Assembly (NCBI GenBank): GCA_035276085.1
Contig: DATELY010000028.1
Coordinates: 1 to 59,166 of the forward strand
Source: DATELY01 sp035276085
GTDB lineage: Bacteria; Pseudomonadota; Gammaproteobacteria; Steroidobacterales; Steroidobacteraceae
Direction of reading: 5' to 3'
DNA length: 59,166 nt
Shown: positions 25,961 to 34,059 of the stretch, piece after piece
Numbering within the stretch: the first letter of the stretch is position 1
Layout: every line of letters starts with the position of its first letter
Notes under the pieces: generated by a model
What the model was told of the DNA's origin: nothing
Databases searched by the model: none
The model's input: the letters and a program-made list of their open reading frames with translations, nothing else
Translations under genes and position numbers: made by a program

Positions 25961-27088
25961 ATGGCAAAGCGCGATTACTATCAAGTGCTCGAGGTCTCCC
26001 GGACGGCGACGGAGGTCGAGATCAAGAAGGCCTACCGGCGGCTTGCCATGAAGTACCACCCCGATCGCAATCCGGGCGATCCGACCGCTGAAGAACAATT
26101 CAAGGAAGCCAAGGAGGCGTACGAAGTCCTCACCGACGACCAGAAGCGTGGCGTCTACGATCAGTATGGCCATGAAGGTCTGCAGGGCCGTGGCGGCTTC
26201 GGTGGGGGAGGGGCCGACGCATTTGCCGACATCTTCGGCGACGTGTTCGGAGACATCTTCGGAGCGGGGCGGCGAGGCGGACGCTCCCAAGTGTTTCGCG
26301 GCGCGGATTTGCGCTATGAGCTCGAGCTGGAACTCGAGCAAGCGGTCTTCGGCCACAACGCGAGCGTGGAATTCGCAACGCTGGCCGAATGCGAGCCCTG
26401 CAAGGGCAGCGGCGCTGCGCCAGGGTCCAAGCCGGCGACATGCGATAGCTGCGGCGGCGTGGGACAAGTGCGCATGCAGCAGGGCTTCTTTTCCGTTCAG
26501 CAAACCTGCCCCCGCTGCAAGGGCCGCGGTCAGATCGTCACCCAGCCGTGCGACTCGTGCCTGGGACAGGGTCGGATCCGGCGCAAGAAGACGCTCTCTG
26601 TGAAGATCCCGCCAGGCGTCGATACCGGCGATCGTATTCGGCTGACGGGCGAAGGCGAGGGCGGGCGCAACGGTGGGCCACCCGGCGACCTGTATGTCGA
26701 AGTGCGTGTACGCGAGCACCCGATCTTCGAGCGCGATGGCGCCAATCTCTCGTGTGAGGTGCCTGTCAGCTTCGCTACGGCCGCGCTGGGAGGCACCGTC
26801 GAGGTGCCGACTCTCGGCGGACATGTGTCGCTCAAGATTCCGGAGGAAACGCAGTCGGGCCGCGTATTCCGGTTGCGGGATCAAGGTGTGAAACCGGTTC
26901 GCGGTGGAGCGCCCGGCGATCTCTTCTGCCGCGTGGTAGTCGAGACGCCTGTGCGTCTGACGGAAGAGCAGAAGGAATTGCTGCGCAACTTCGATGCGGT
27001 CGTAAAGAAGAGCCGGCGCGATCACAGTCCCCGCGAACACTCGTGGTTCGACGGCGTGAAACGATTCTTCGAGACCATTGCTCGTTAG
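25961..27088 (+). CDS. dnaJ: Co-chaperone DnaJ (Hsp40)
   Basis: The 375-residue type I J-protein stimulates DnaK ATPase. The J-domain HPD is in KYHPDRNPGD (about residue 33). A Gly/Phe-rich region follows at 75-110. Four zinc-finger repeats are visible: CEPCKGSG, CDSCGGVG, CPRCKGRG and CDSCLGQG. C-terminal client-binding domains contain the ERDGANLSCEVPVSF block. Confidence 0.98.
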   Translation: MAKRDYYQVLEVSRTATEVEIKKAYRRLAMKYHPDRNPGDPTAEEQFKEAKEAYEVLTDDQKRGVYDQYGHEGLQGRGGFGGGGADAFADIFGDVFGDIFGAGRRGGRSQVFRGADLRYELELELEQAVFGHNASVEFATLAECEPCKGSGAAPGSKPATCDSCGGVGQVRMQQGFFSVQQTCPRCKGRGQIVTQPCDSCLGQGRIRRKKTLSVKIPPGVDTGDRIRLTGEGEGGRNGGPPGDLYVEVRVREHPIFERDGANLSCEVPVSFATAALGGTVEVPTLGGHVSLKIPEETQSGRVFRLRDQGVKPVRGGAPGDLFCRVVVETPVRLTEEQKELLRNFDAVVKKSRRDHSPREHSWFDGVKRFFETIAR

Positions 27089-27106
27089 ATCACGCGAGGA
27101 GTAGCG

Positions 27107-27925
27107 ATGACTCAGGGTTCGCCCGTCGGGGTGGCGCTGCTCGGGCTGAGCGGGCGCATGGGCAATGCGCTCGTCGCTGCATTGGCAGAAGCGTCAGATC
27201 TGCAGTTGACGGGCGGGCTGGTATCGCCGCAAAGCCGATGGAGCGGACAGGACCTCTCCGCGCTGGCCGGCGGCGCGGCCCGCGGGGTCCAGATCGCATC
27301 GAACCCAACGCAAGCGATTGCAGGAGCCCGCGTCGCCATCGACTTCACCTTACCCGGCGCAACCGCAGCGAATCTGGCCGCGTGCACGGCTGCCGGAGTG
27401 CCGCTGGTCATCGGCACCACCGGGCATGATGAGGCGACGCGGGTCGCGATCCGCGATGCAGCGCGCCGCATCGCCATCGTGCAGGCAGCGAACATGAGCC
27501 TGGGCGTGAACGTGTTGCTGAAGCTGGTTGAGCTGACCGCGAAGACGCTCGATCCCAACTACGACATCGAGATCTTCGAGGCACATCACCGCAACAAGAA
27601 GGATGCGCCCTCAGGTACGGCACTCGCACTCGGCCGTGCCGCAGCGGCAGGGCGCGGCGCTACGCTCGAAGAGCTGGCTGAATATGTGCGTCAGGGCACC
27701 ACGGGTATCCGACGCCCCGGTTCGATCGGATTTTCCGTCGCCCGCGGCGGCGATATCGTCGGCGAGCATGTCGTGAGTTTCGTGACGCTGGGCGAGCGCG
27801 TGGAGTTGTCGCACCGCGCACACGACCGCATGGGTTTCGCGCGCGGTGCGCTCGCGGCCGCGCGCTGGCTCGTGGGGCGCGCGCCGGGGCTTTACGGCAT
27901 GCAGGACGTTCTCGGACTTTCTTGA
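27107..27925 (+). CDS. dapB: 4-hydroxy-tetrahydrodipicolinate reductase
   Basis: This is the second step of the lysine/diaminopimelate branch, using NAD(P)H. A Rossmann start (VALLGLSGRMGNALVAAL), PLVIGTTGHDEA and the catalytic block EIFEAHHRNKKDAPSGTAL (His and Lys) identify it. Its 272 residues are normal. An ATG with GAGGAG upstream lies 18 nt after dnaJ, so it is probably partly co-transcribed. A GC hairpin follows. Confidence 0.96.
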   Translation: MTQGSPVGVALLGLSGRMGNALVAALAEASDLQLTGGLVSPQSRWSGQDLSALAGGAARGVQIASNPTQAIAGARVAIDFTLPGATAANLAACTAAGVPLVIGTTGHDEATRVAIRDAARRIAIVQAANMSLGVNVLLKLVELTAKTLDPNYDIEIFEAHHRNKKDAPSGTALALGRAAAAGRGATLEELAEYVRQGTTGIRRPGSIGFSVARGGDIVGEHVVSFVTLGERVELSHRAHDRMGFARGALAAARWLVGRAPGLYGMQDVLGLS

Positions 27926-27929
27926 ACTT

Positions 27930-27946
27930 GAGCGCGCCGCGCGCTC
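27930..27946 (+). terminator. GC hairpin after dapB
   Basis: GAGCGCG (27930-27936) pairs with CGCGCTC (27940-27946) around a CCG loop, starting four bases after the dapB stop. No T tract follows, so termination strength is uncertain. Confidence 0.45.
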
Positions 27947-28088
27947 ACTCCAGCGCTGCGAATTCGTAGACCGCACCGGCATGCTCGCGTAGACTCCCCA
28001 CCCTCAGCACGCGGTGAAATTTTCTGCGGCGGGATGGACCGATCAGTCCTTCCCGCTGTCTGCATGCGTGTGCGAAATGCAATCCCAT

Positions 28089-28108
28089 CCACATGCCAAT
28101 TGATGTGG
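28089..28108 (+). promoter_or_regulatory. Hairpin partly covering the carA ribosome binding site
   Basis: CCACAT (28089-28094) pairs with ATGTGG (28103-28108) around an 8-nt loop, and the right arm runs into the GGGGAG ribosome-binding stretch (28107-28112) of the GTG start. It could limit carA translation; this is inference only. Confidence 0.35.
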
Positions 28109-28117
28109 GGAGCTGAA

Positions 28118-29293
28118 GTGACGACACCCGCTGTACTCGCGCTCGAAGATGGCACCGTGTTCCACGGTCGTTCGATCGGTGCCAAAGGCAATTCAACCGG
28201 CGAGGTGGTGTTCAACACCGCCATGACCGGCTATCAGGAAGTGCTGACCGATCCGTCCTACTGCCGCCAGATCGTCACGCTGACTTATCCGCATATCGGC
28301 AACACCGGTACGAATCCCGAAGATCTCGAAGCCTCTGCGGTGTATGCCGCCGGATTGGTGATTCGCGATCTGCCGGCCCTGCATTCGAGCTGGCGCGCGA
28401 CGGAGTCCCTGGAGACTTTCCTGGAGCGTGCTCGCATCGTTGCGATCGCCGACATCGACACACGCAAGTTGACGCGCATCCTGCGCGAGAAAGGCGCGCA
28501 AGCCGGTTGCATCATGACGGGCGAGAAGGCTACTCCAGCCGCAGCGCTGCATCTGGCGCGCAAGTTTCCCGGACTGAAAGGCATGGACCTCGCGAAGGTC
28601 GTCTCCACGAAGCGCGTCTACCAGTGGAACGAGGGAACGAACTGGGGTCTGGAGCAGGGCCCGAAGCCGCGGCCGGGAACGCGCGTGCACGTCGTCGCTT
28701 ACGACTTCGGCATCAAGCGCAACATTCTGCGGTGTCTCGCGGATCAGGGCTGCCGCATCACTGTCGTTCCGGCGCAGACCTCCGCCGACAAAGTGCTGGC
28801 GCTGAATCCGGACGGCATCTTCCTCTCGAACGGTCCCGGCGATCCCGAGCCGTGCACGTATGCAATCGAGGCGCTCAAGCAGCTGCTCAAGACGGACATT
28901 CCAATCTTTGGCATCTGCCTGGGACATCAGCTGCTCGGCCTGGCCAGCGACGCGAAGACCATCAAGATGAAGTTCGGCCATCACGGCGCCAATCACCCGG
29001 TGCTGGAGAAGGACTCAGGGCGCGTTCTGATTTCGAGCCAGAACCACGGCTTCGCCGTGGACGAGAAGACGTTGGGCTCGAACGTGCGCGTCACCCACAC
29101 TTCGCTGTTCGATGGCTCGCTGCAAGGTATCGAACGCACCGATGCACCCGCCTTCAGCTTCCAAGGCCATCCCGAGGCAAGCCCGGGCCCGCACGACGTC
29201 GGCGGCTTGTTCACGAAGTTCATGCAGATGATCTGTCAGCGCCTGGAAGCGCAGAACGCCGTCGGCGCCCGCCGCGCCGGCGCGGAACGGTAG
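28118..29293 (+). CDS. carA: Carbamoyl-phosphate synthase small (glutaminase) subunit
   Basis: CarA releases ammonia from glutamine for carbamoyl phosphate, shared by pyrimidine and arginine synthesis. The GTG start at 28118 is supported by GGGGAG at 28107-28112 and gives 391 residues; upstream ATG codons at 28103 and earlier are in frame but lie in a hairpin leader. The class I amidotransferase nucleophile is Cys267 in FGICLGHQLL, with partners in FQGHPEASPG. carB follows after 15 nt. Confidence 0.96.
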   Translation: MTTPAVLALEDGTVFHGRSIGAKGNSTGEVVFNTAMTGYQEVLTDPSYCRQIVTLTYPHIGNTGTNPEDLEASAVYAAGLVIRDLPALHSSWRATESLETFLERARIVAIADIDTRKLTRILREKGAQAGCIMTGEKATPAAALHLARKFPGLKGMDLAKVVSTKRVYQWNEGTNWGLEQGPKPRPGTRVHVVAYDFGIKRNILRCLADQGCRITVVPAQTSADKVLALNPDGIFLSNGPGDPEPCTYAIEALKQLLKTDIPIFGICLGHQLLGLASDAKTIKMKFGHHGANHPVLEKDSGRVLISSQNHGFAVDEKTLGSNVRVTHTSLFDGSLQGIERTDAPAFSFQGHPEASPGPHDVGGLFTKFMQMICQRLEAQNAVGARRAGAER

Positions 29294-29308
29294 TAATCGA
29301 CGAGCGAC

Positions 29309-32300
29309 ATGCCAAAACGTACTGACCTCGAAAGCATTCTCATCATCGGCGCGGGCCCGATCGTCATCGGACAGGCCTGCGAATTCGACTATTCCGGCGC
29401 GCAGGCCTGCAAGGCGCTCAAGGAGGAGGGCTACCGGGTCATCCTCGTGAACTCGAATCCGGCAACGATCATGACGGATCCGGAGACGGCCGATGCCGTG
29501 TACATCGAGCCGGTGAACTGGCGCACCGTCGAACGGATCATCGCGAAGGAGAAGCCTTCTGCGTTGTTGCCCACCATGGGCGGGCAGACCGCCTTGAACT
29601 GCGCTCTCGATCTCGTGCGCGAAGGGGTGCTCGAGAAATATGGCGTCGAACTCATCGCGGCGTCGCGCGAAGCGATCGACATGGCCGAGGATCGCGAGCT
29701 GTTCCGCAACGCCATGCGTGAGATCGGCCTGGAAAGTCCGAAGTCGCGCATCGCGCACAGCCTGGAAGAGGCGCTCGCGGTGCAAGCGGAGATTGGCTAT
29801 CCAACCGTGATCCGTCCTTCGTTCACCCTGGGCGGTTCGGGCGGTGGTATCGCGTACAACCGTGAAGAATTCGAAGACATTGTCGCGCGCGGCCTCGATG
29901 CATCGCCGACGAGCGAAGTGCTGCTGGAAGAGTCCGTCATCGGCTGGAAAGAGTTCGAGATGGAAGTCGTCCGCGATAAAGCGGACAACTGCATCATCGT
30001 GTGCTCCATCGAGAATCTGGATCCCATGGGCGTGCACACCGGCGATTCGATCACGGTCGCGCCCGCGCAGACCCTCACCGATCGCGAGTATCAGCGGATG
30101 CGGGATGCGTCCATCGCCGTACTGCGCAAGATCGGGGTCGAGTGCGGTGGCTCGAACGTACAGTTCGCGTTGAGCCCGCTCGATGGTCGCCTGCTCATCA
30201 TCGAGATGAATCCTCGTGTGTCGCGCTCTTCCGCGTTGGCGTCGAAGGCGACCGGCTTTCCGATTGCGAAGGTCGCCGCGAAGCTGGCGATCGGTTACAC
30301 GCTCGATGAGCTGCGCAATGAAATTACCGGCGGCGCAACCCCGGCGTCGTTCGAGCCCACGATCGATTACGTGGTCACCAAGGTCCCGCGCTTCACGTTC
30401 GAGAAATTCCCTGGCGCCAACGATCGCCTGACAACGCAGATGAAGTCGGTCGGGGAAGTCATGGCGATGGGTCGCACGTTCCAGGAATCCCTGCAGAAGG
30501 CACTGCGCAGCCTCGAGATCGGTACCGATGGGTTGAATCCCGTGATTCGCCTGCCGTTGGACGAAGAGGCCGAGAAGCGACTGCGGGAGGAGCTGCGCAT
30601 GCCGGGGCCGCATCGCTTGCGCTATACGGCTGATGCATTTCGCGCCGGCTTCACGCTGGCGCAGGTGCACGACTTGTCGCGCATCGATCCGTGGTTCCTG
30701 TCGCAGATCGAAGATCTCGTGCGCGAAGAGAAGGCGGTGCAGGCGCAGGGCTTGGAAGCGTTCGATCGTGACCGTGTGCGCGCGCTCAAGCGTAAGGGCT
30801 TCTCTGATAGCCGGCTCGCCAATCTGCTTGGCCTGGATGAGCTCACCGTGCGCAAACGGCGCATCACCATGGGCTTGCGGCCGGTCTACAAGCGCGTGGA
30901 CACCTGTGCGGCGGAGTTCGCAACGTCCACGGCCTATCTCTATTCGACGTACGAGGAAGAATGCGAAGCCGAGCCGACCGATCGCCGCAAGATCGTGATC
31001 CTGGGCGGCGGTCCCAATCGCATCGGCCAGGGCATCGAATTCGATTATTGCTGCGTGCACGCCGCCTTGGCGCTACGAGCTGCGGGTTACGAAACCATCA
31101 TGGTGAACTGCAACCCGGAGACGGTATCCACCGACTACGATATTTCCGATCGCCTGTACTTCGAGCCGCTGACATTCGAAGACGTCATGGAAGTGATCGA
31201 GAAGGAAAAGCCCGTCGGTGTGATCGTGCAGTACGGTGGTCAGACGCCGCTCAAGCTCTGCCGTGCGTTGGAAGCCGCCGGCGCGCCGATCATCGGCACG
31301 ACCCCGGACTCCATCGACATCGCCGAGGATCGCGAGCGCTTCCAGCAGCTGGTGCAGAAGCTCGCCCTGAAGCAGCCACCCAACTGCACGGCGCGAACCG
31401 AAGACGACGCCGTTAGCATGGCGCGGTCCGTCGGATTCCCGCTGGTGGTGCGGCCTTCGTATGTTTTGGGTGGTCGCGCCATGGAAGTCGTGTTCACGGA
31501 GGACGATCTGCGCGCCTACATGGGCAGTGCCGTGCAGGTGTCGAACGACAGCCCGGTGTTACTGGATCGCTTCCTCGATCTCGCCATCGAGGTCGACGTC
31601 GATGCGATCTGCGACGGGGAGAATGTCTACATCGGCGGCATCATGGAACACGTCGAGCAGGCCGGTGTGCACTCGGGCGATTCGGGTTGTTCGCTGCCAC
31701 CGAACAGTTTGAGCGCGGAGATCCAGGCCGATCTGCGCGAGCAGACGCGAAAACTCGCGCATGCGCTCAATGTCATCGGCTTGATGAACATCCAGTTCGC
31801 GATCCAGAACGGCATCATTTACATCCTGGAAGTGAATCCGCGGGCTTCGCGCACCGTGCCGTTCGTCTCGAAAGCAACCGGCGTGCCGCTCGCGAAAATG
31901 GCCGCACGAGTCATGACCGGCGAGAAGCTGAAGGACCTCGGTCTGCTCAAGGAACGCGTGCCGAAGTTTTTCGCCGTCAAAGAGTCGGTATTCCCGTTCT
32001 CGAAATTTCCCGAAGCGGATCCGATCCTTGGGCCTGAGATGAAGTCCACGGGAGAGGTGATGGGAACGGGGCGCACATTCGGCGAGGCCTACGCGAAGGC
32101 GCAGCTTGCCTCGGGTGTCACACTGCCGACGCGCGGCGTGTGTTTACTCAGCGTTCGCGATCGCGACAAGCCGCAAGCCGTCGCGCTGGCGCGGCGGCTC
32201 GTACATCGTGGCTTCGAAATCGTGGCGACTGACGGCACCGAGCGCGCGTTGAGCGAAGCGGGTGTGCCGTGCCGCCGTGCAAACAAGGTCCGCGAGGGGC

Positions 32301-32533
32301 GTCCCCATATCGTGGACATGATCAAGAACCAGGAGATTTCGTTGATCGTGAATACCACGGAAGGTAAGCAAGCCATTTTCGAATCCAGATCCATCCGCCG
32401 CGAAGCGGTGCTGAAGAAAGTGACGTACTACACGACCGTGGCTGCAGGCCTCGCCACGTGCGACGCCCTGGAATACCTGGATGCCGTCGATGTGAATCGA
32501 CTGCAGGATTTGCACTTGGAGGTGGCTTCATGA
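29309..32533 (+). CDS. carB: Carbamoyl-phosphate synthase large subunit
   Basis: The 1074-residue synthetase takes ammonia through an internal tunnel, using two ATP-grasp halves. Each half shows its own ATP-binding blocks (SILIIGAGPIVIGQACEFDY and KIVILGGGPNRIGQGIEFDY are the paired openings). The oligomerisation region sits between them and the MGS-like allosteric domain is at about 935-1074. The stop overlaps greA by 4 nt. Confidence 0.98.
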   Translation: MPKRTDLESILIIGAGPIVIGQACEFDYSGAQACKALKEEGYRVILVNSNPATIMTDPETADAVYIEPVNWRTVERIIAKEKPSALLPTMGGQTALNCALDLVREGVLEKYGVELIAASREAIDMAEDRELFRNAMREIGLESPKSRIAHSLEEALAVQAEIGYPTVIRPSFTLGGSGGGIAYNREEFEDIVARGLDASPTSEVLLEESVIGWKEFEMEVVRDKADNCIIVCSIENLDPMGVHTGDSITVAPAQTLTDREYQRMRDASIAVLRKIGVECGGSNVQFALSPLDGRLLIIEMNPRVSRSSALASKATGFPIAKVAAKLAIGYTLDELRNEITGGATPASFEPTIDYVVTKVPRFTFEKFPGANDRLTTQMKSVGEVMAMGRTFQESLQKALRSLEIGTDGLNPVIRLPLDEEAEKRLREELRMPGPHRLRYTADAFRAGFTLAQVHDLSRIDPWFLSQIEDLVREEKAVQAQGLEAFDRDRVRALKRKGFSDSRLANLLGLDELTVRKRRITMGLRPVYKRVDTCAAEFATSTAYLYSTYEEECEAEPTDRRKIVILGGGPNRIGQGIEFDYCCVHAALALRAAGYETIMVNCNPETVSTDYDISDRLYFEPLTFEDVMEVIEKEKPVGVIVQYGGQTPLKLCRALEAAGAPIIGTTPDSIDIAEDRERFQQLVQKLALKQPPNCTARTEDDAVSMARSVGFPLVVRPSYVLGGRAMEVVFTEDDLRAYMGSAVQVSNDSPVLLDRFLDLAIEVDVDAICDGENVYIGGIMEHVEQAGVHSGDSGCSLPPNSLSAEIQADLREQTRKLAHALNVIGLMNIQFAIQNGIIYILEVNPRASRTVPFVSKATGVPLAKMAARVMTGEKLKDLGLLKERVPKFFAVKESVFPFSKFPEADPILGPEMKSTGEVMGTGRTFGEAYAKAQLASGVTLPTRGVCLLSVRDRDKPQAVALARRLVHRGFEIVATDGTERALSEAGVPCRRANKVREGRPHIVDMIKNQEISLIVNTTEGKQAIFESRSIRREAVLKKVTYYTTVAAGLATCDALEYLDAVDVNRLQDLHLEVAS

Positions 32534-33006
32534 AGCGCATGCCCTTGACGTTGAAGGGGGCCGAGCGCCTGCGTATGGAGTTGAAGCGACTCAAGTCCGA
32601 GGAGCGTCCGCGCATCATTCAGGCGATCGCCGAAGCGCGCGCACACGGCGATCTGAGCGAGAACGCGGAATATCACGCCGCGCGCGAGCAGCAGAGCTTC
32701 ACCGAGGGACGCATCAAAGAGCTCGAAGCACACCTCTCCAACTCCGAGATCATCGACGTGAGCCAGCTGCCGAGCACGGACAAAGTCGTGTTCGGCGCGA
32801 CGGTGAATCTCGAAGATCAGGATGACGGCAGCAAGGTGAGATATCAGATCGTCGGTGACGCCGAAGCCGATATCCGCAGCGGCCTGATCTCGGTGTCATC
32901 GCCCATTGCGCGCGCCTTGGTTGGCAAGAGCGAGGGCGATGTCGTGGACGTCTCCGCCCCGAACGGCATTCGCTCGTACGAGATCGTGTCGGTGAGCTAC
33001 GCCTGA
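32530..33006 (+). CDS. greA: Transcription elongation factor GreA
   Basis: GreA rescues backtracked RNA polymerase by triggering transcript cleavage. The start is ATG 32530, overlapping the carB stop as ATGA, giving 158 residues. The N-terminal coiled coil holds the acidic tip AEARAHGDLSENAEYHAAR, and the C-terminal FKBP-like domain ends IRSYEIVSVSYA. carAB-greA is a common gammaproteobacterial order. Confidence 0.96.
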   Translation: MKRMPLTLKGAERLRMELKRLKSEERPRIIQAIAEARAHGDLSENAEYHAAREQQSFTEGRIKELEAHLSNSEIIDVSQLPSTDKVVFGATVNLEDQDDGSKVRYQIVGDAEADIRSGLISVSSPIARALVGKSEGDVVDVSAPNGIRSYEIVSVSYA

Positions 33007-33038
33007 GCTCGGTGGCGCACCAGGGTGGGGGCACGCCC

Positions 33039-33335
33039 TCAGTCGGGCAGCACGATCCGGCTCTTCTCGGTCCGCTGCCTGAAGAACACGCCCACATTGC
33101 CGATGCGCTGTACCAGTTCGCTGCCGGTCTGCGTCGCCAACTCATCCAATATGAGATCGCGCTCGTCGCGATCTCCGACGCGGGCTCGAACCTTGACCAA
33201 TTCGTGAGCCGTAAGCGCGGTGTCCAGCTCACGCGTGACAGCCTCCGATAATCCGGACTGGCCGATCATGACGAGCGGGTCACGGCCATGAGCAAGGCCG
33301 CGCAGGTACTTTCGTTGTTTCTCGTTCAGAGACAT
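33039..33335 (-). CDS. yhbY: YhbY-family ribosome-associated RNA-binding protein (CRM domain)
   Basis: A 98-residue CRM-domain protein, associated with pre-50S particles in E. coli. ATG 33335 gives the family N-terminus MSLNEKQRKYLRGLAHGRDP; the longer reading to 33482 runs into the divergent rlmE. The GxxG loop region is MIGQSGLS, and KVRARVGDRDERDLIL follows. It is divergent to rlmE/ftsH, as in E. coli. Confidence 0.92.
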   Translation of the reverse strand: MSLNEKQRKYLRGLAHGRDPLVMIGQSGLSEAVTRELDTALTAHELVKVRARVGDRDERDLILDELATQTGSELVQRIGNVGVFFRQRTEKSRIVLPD

Positions 33336-33356
33336 GGTTCGTGACGACGTAAGCGG

Positions 33357-33980
33357 ATGGCGAAACGTAGCAAATCCAGTCGACGCTGGCTTGCCGAGCA
33401 TGAGAGCGATGTCTTCGTGAAGCGCGTTCGCGAGGCCGGTTTTCGTTCTCGAGCCCCGTTCAAACTCGAAGCGATCCAACACACGGATCGCATTCTTCGC
33501 CCAGGAATGGTGGTCGTGGACCTGGGAGCGGGCGCTTGGCGGTCGGAGTCAGTACGCAACGAAGGTGCTGGCAGGTAGGGGCCGAATCCTGGCGCTCGAC
33601 ATTCTTCCGATGGATGCCATTCCAGGCGTCGAGTTCGTTCAGGGGGCTTCAGCTCCGATGAGGTATTCGCTGAATTTCTGGGCAGACCCGGGACGGACCG
33701 TCCTCAGCTTGTAATGCCCGACCTGGCCCCCAATACGACAGGCAGCGCCGATGTAGACCCTGCCCGTTCCATGCATCTCGTTGAACTTGCGTTGGATTTT
33801 GCGAAGCGGTCGCTTAGTCCCGGCGGCGATTTCCTGACAAAAGTATTCCACGGGCGGGAGTTCGAATCCTTCATGCGGACCTTGAGGACAGCATTCGGCA
33901 CGGTAAAAGTGCGTAAGCCGTCGGCTTCTCGGGCGCGGAGTTCGGAACTTTATCTCTTGGCGCGTAACTTTAGGTTGTAG
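33357..33980 (+). pseudogene. rlmE: 23S rRNA (uridine-2'-O) methyltransferase RlmE, frame disrupted twice
   Basis: RlmE/FtsJ methylates U2552 of 23S rRNA. The frame begins MAKRSKSSRRWLAEHESD, breaks at 33531-33546 (16 bases where 15 fit the AAPGGW motif) and reaches a stop at 33576. The +1 frame then reads SQYATKVLAGRGRILALD and DAIPGVEFVQG, and a one-base loss in the G run 33642-33647 restores the first frame to the end. The catalytic Lys (FKLEAI), Asp (PDLAPN), Lys (TKVFHG) and Glu (SSELYL) all survive. Either two sequencing or assembly errors or a recent pseudogene; the gene is normally not dispensable lightly. Confidence 0.85.
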
Positions 33981-34059
33981 TAGTGTCGATTGGGATTTTC
34001 CCGCCTTTTAGTTCCATGGCCTTCCCCAACGCAGGAGCCTTGCTCCGAGGAAAGAACCT

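Noticed and set aside
23896..25962. Long minus-strand frame (688 codons) opposite dnaK
   Set aside because: It is an artefact of codon bias in high-GC dnaK; the plus-strand protein is unmistakable. The same holds for long antisense frames opposite carB, ftsH, glmM, nuoL and nuoM.
33531..33647. Programmed frameshifting in rlmE
   Set aside because: Two opposite shifts at sites without a slippery heptamer or downstream pseudoknot signal, and rlmE is not known to use recoding.
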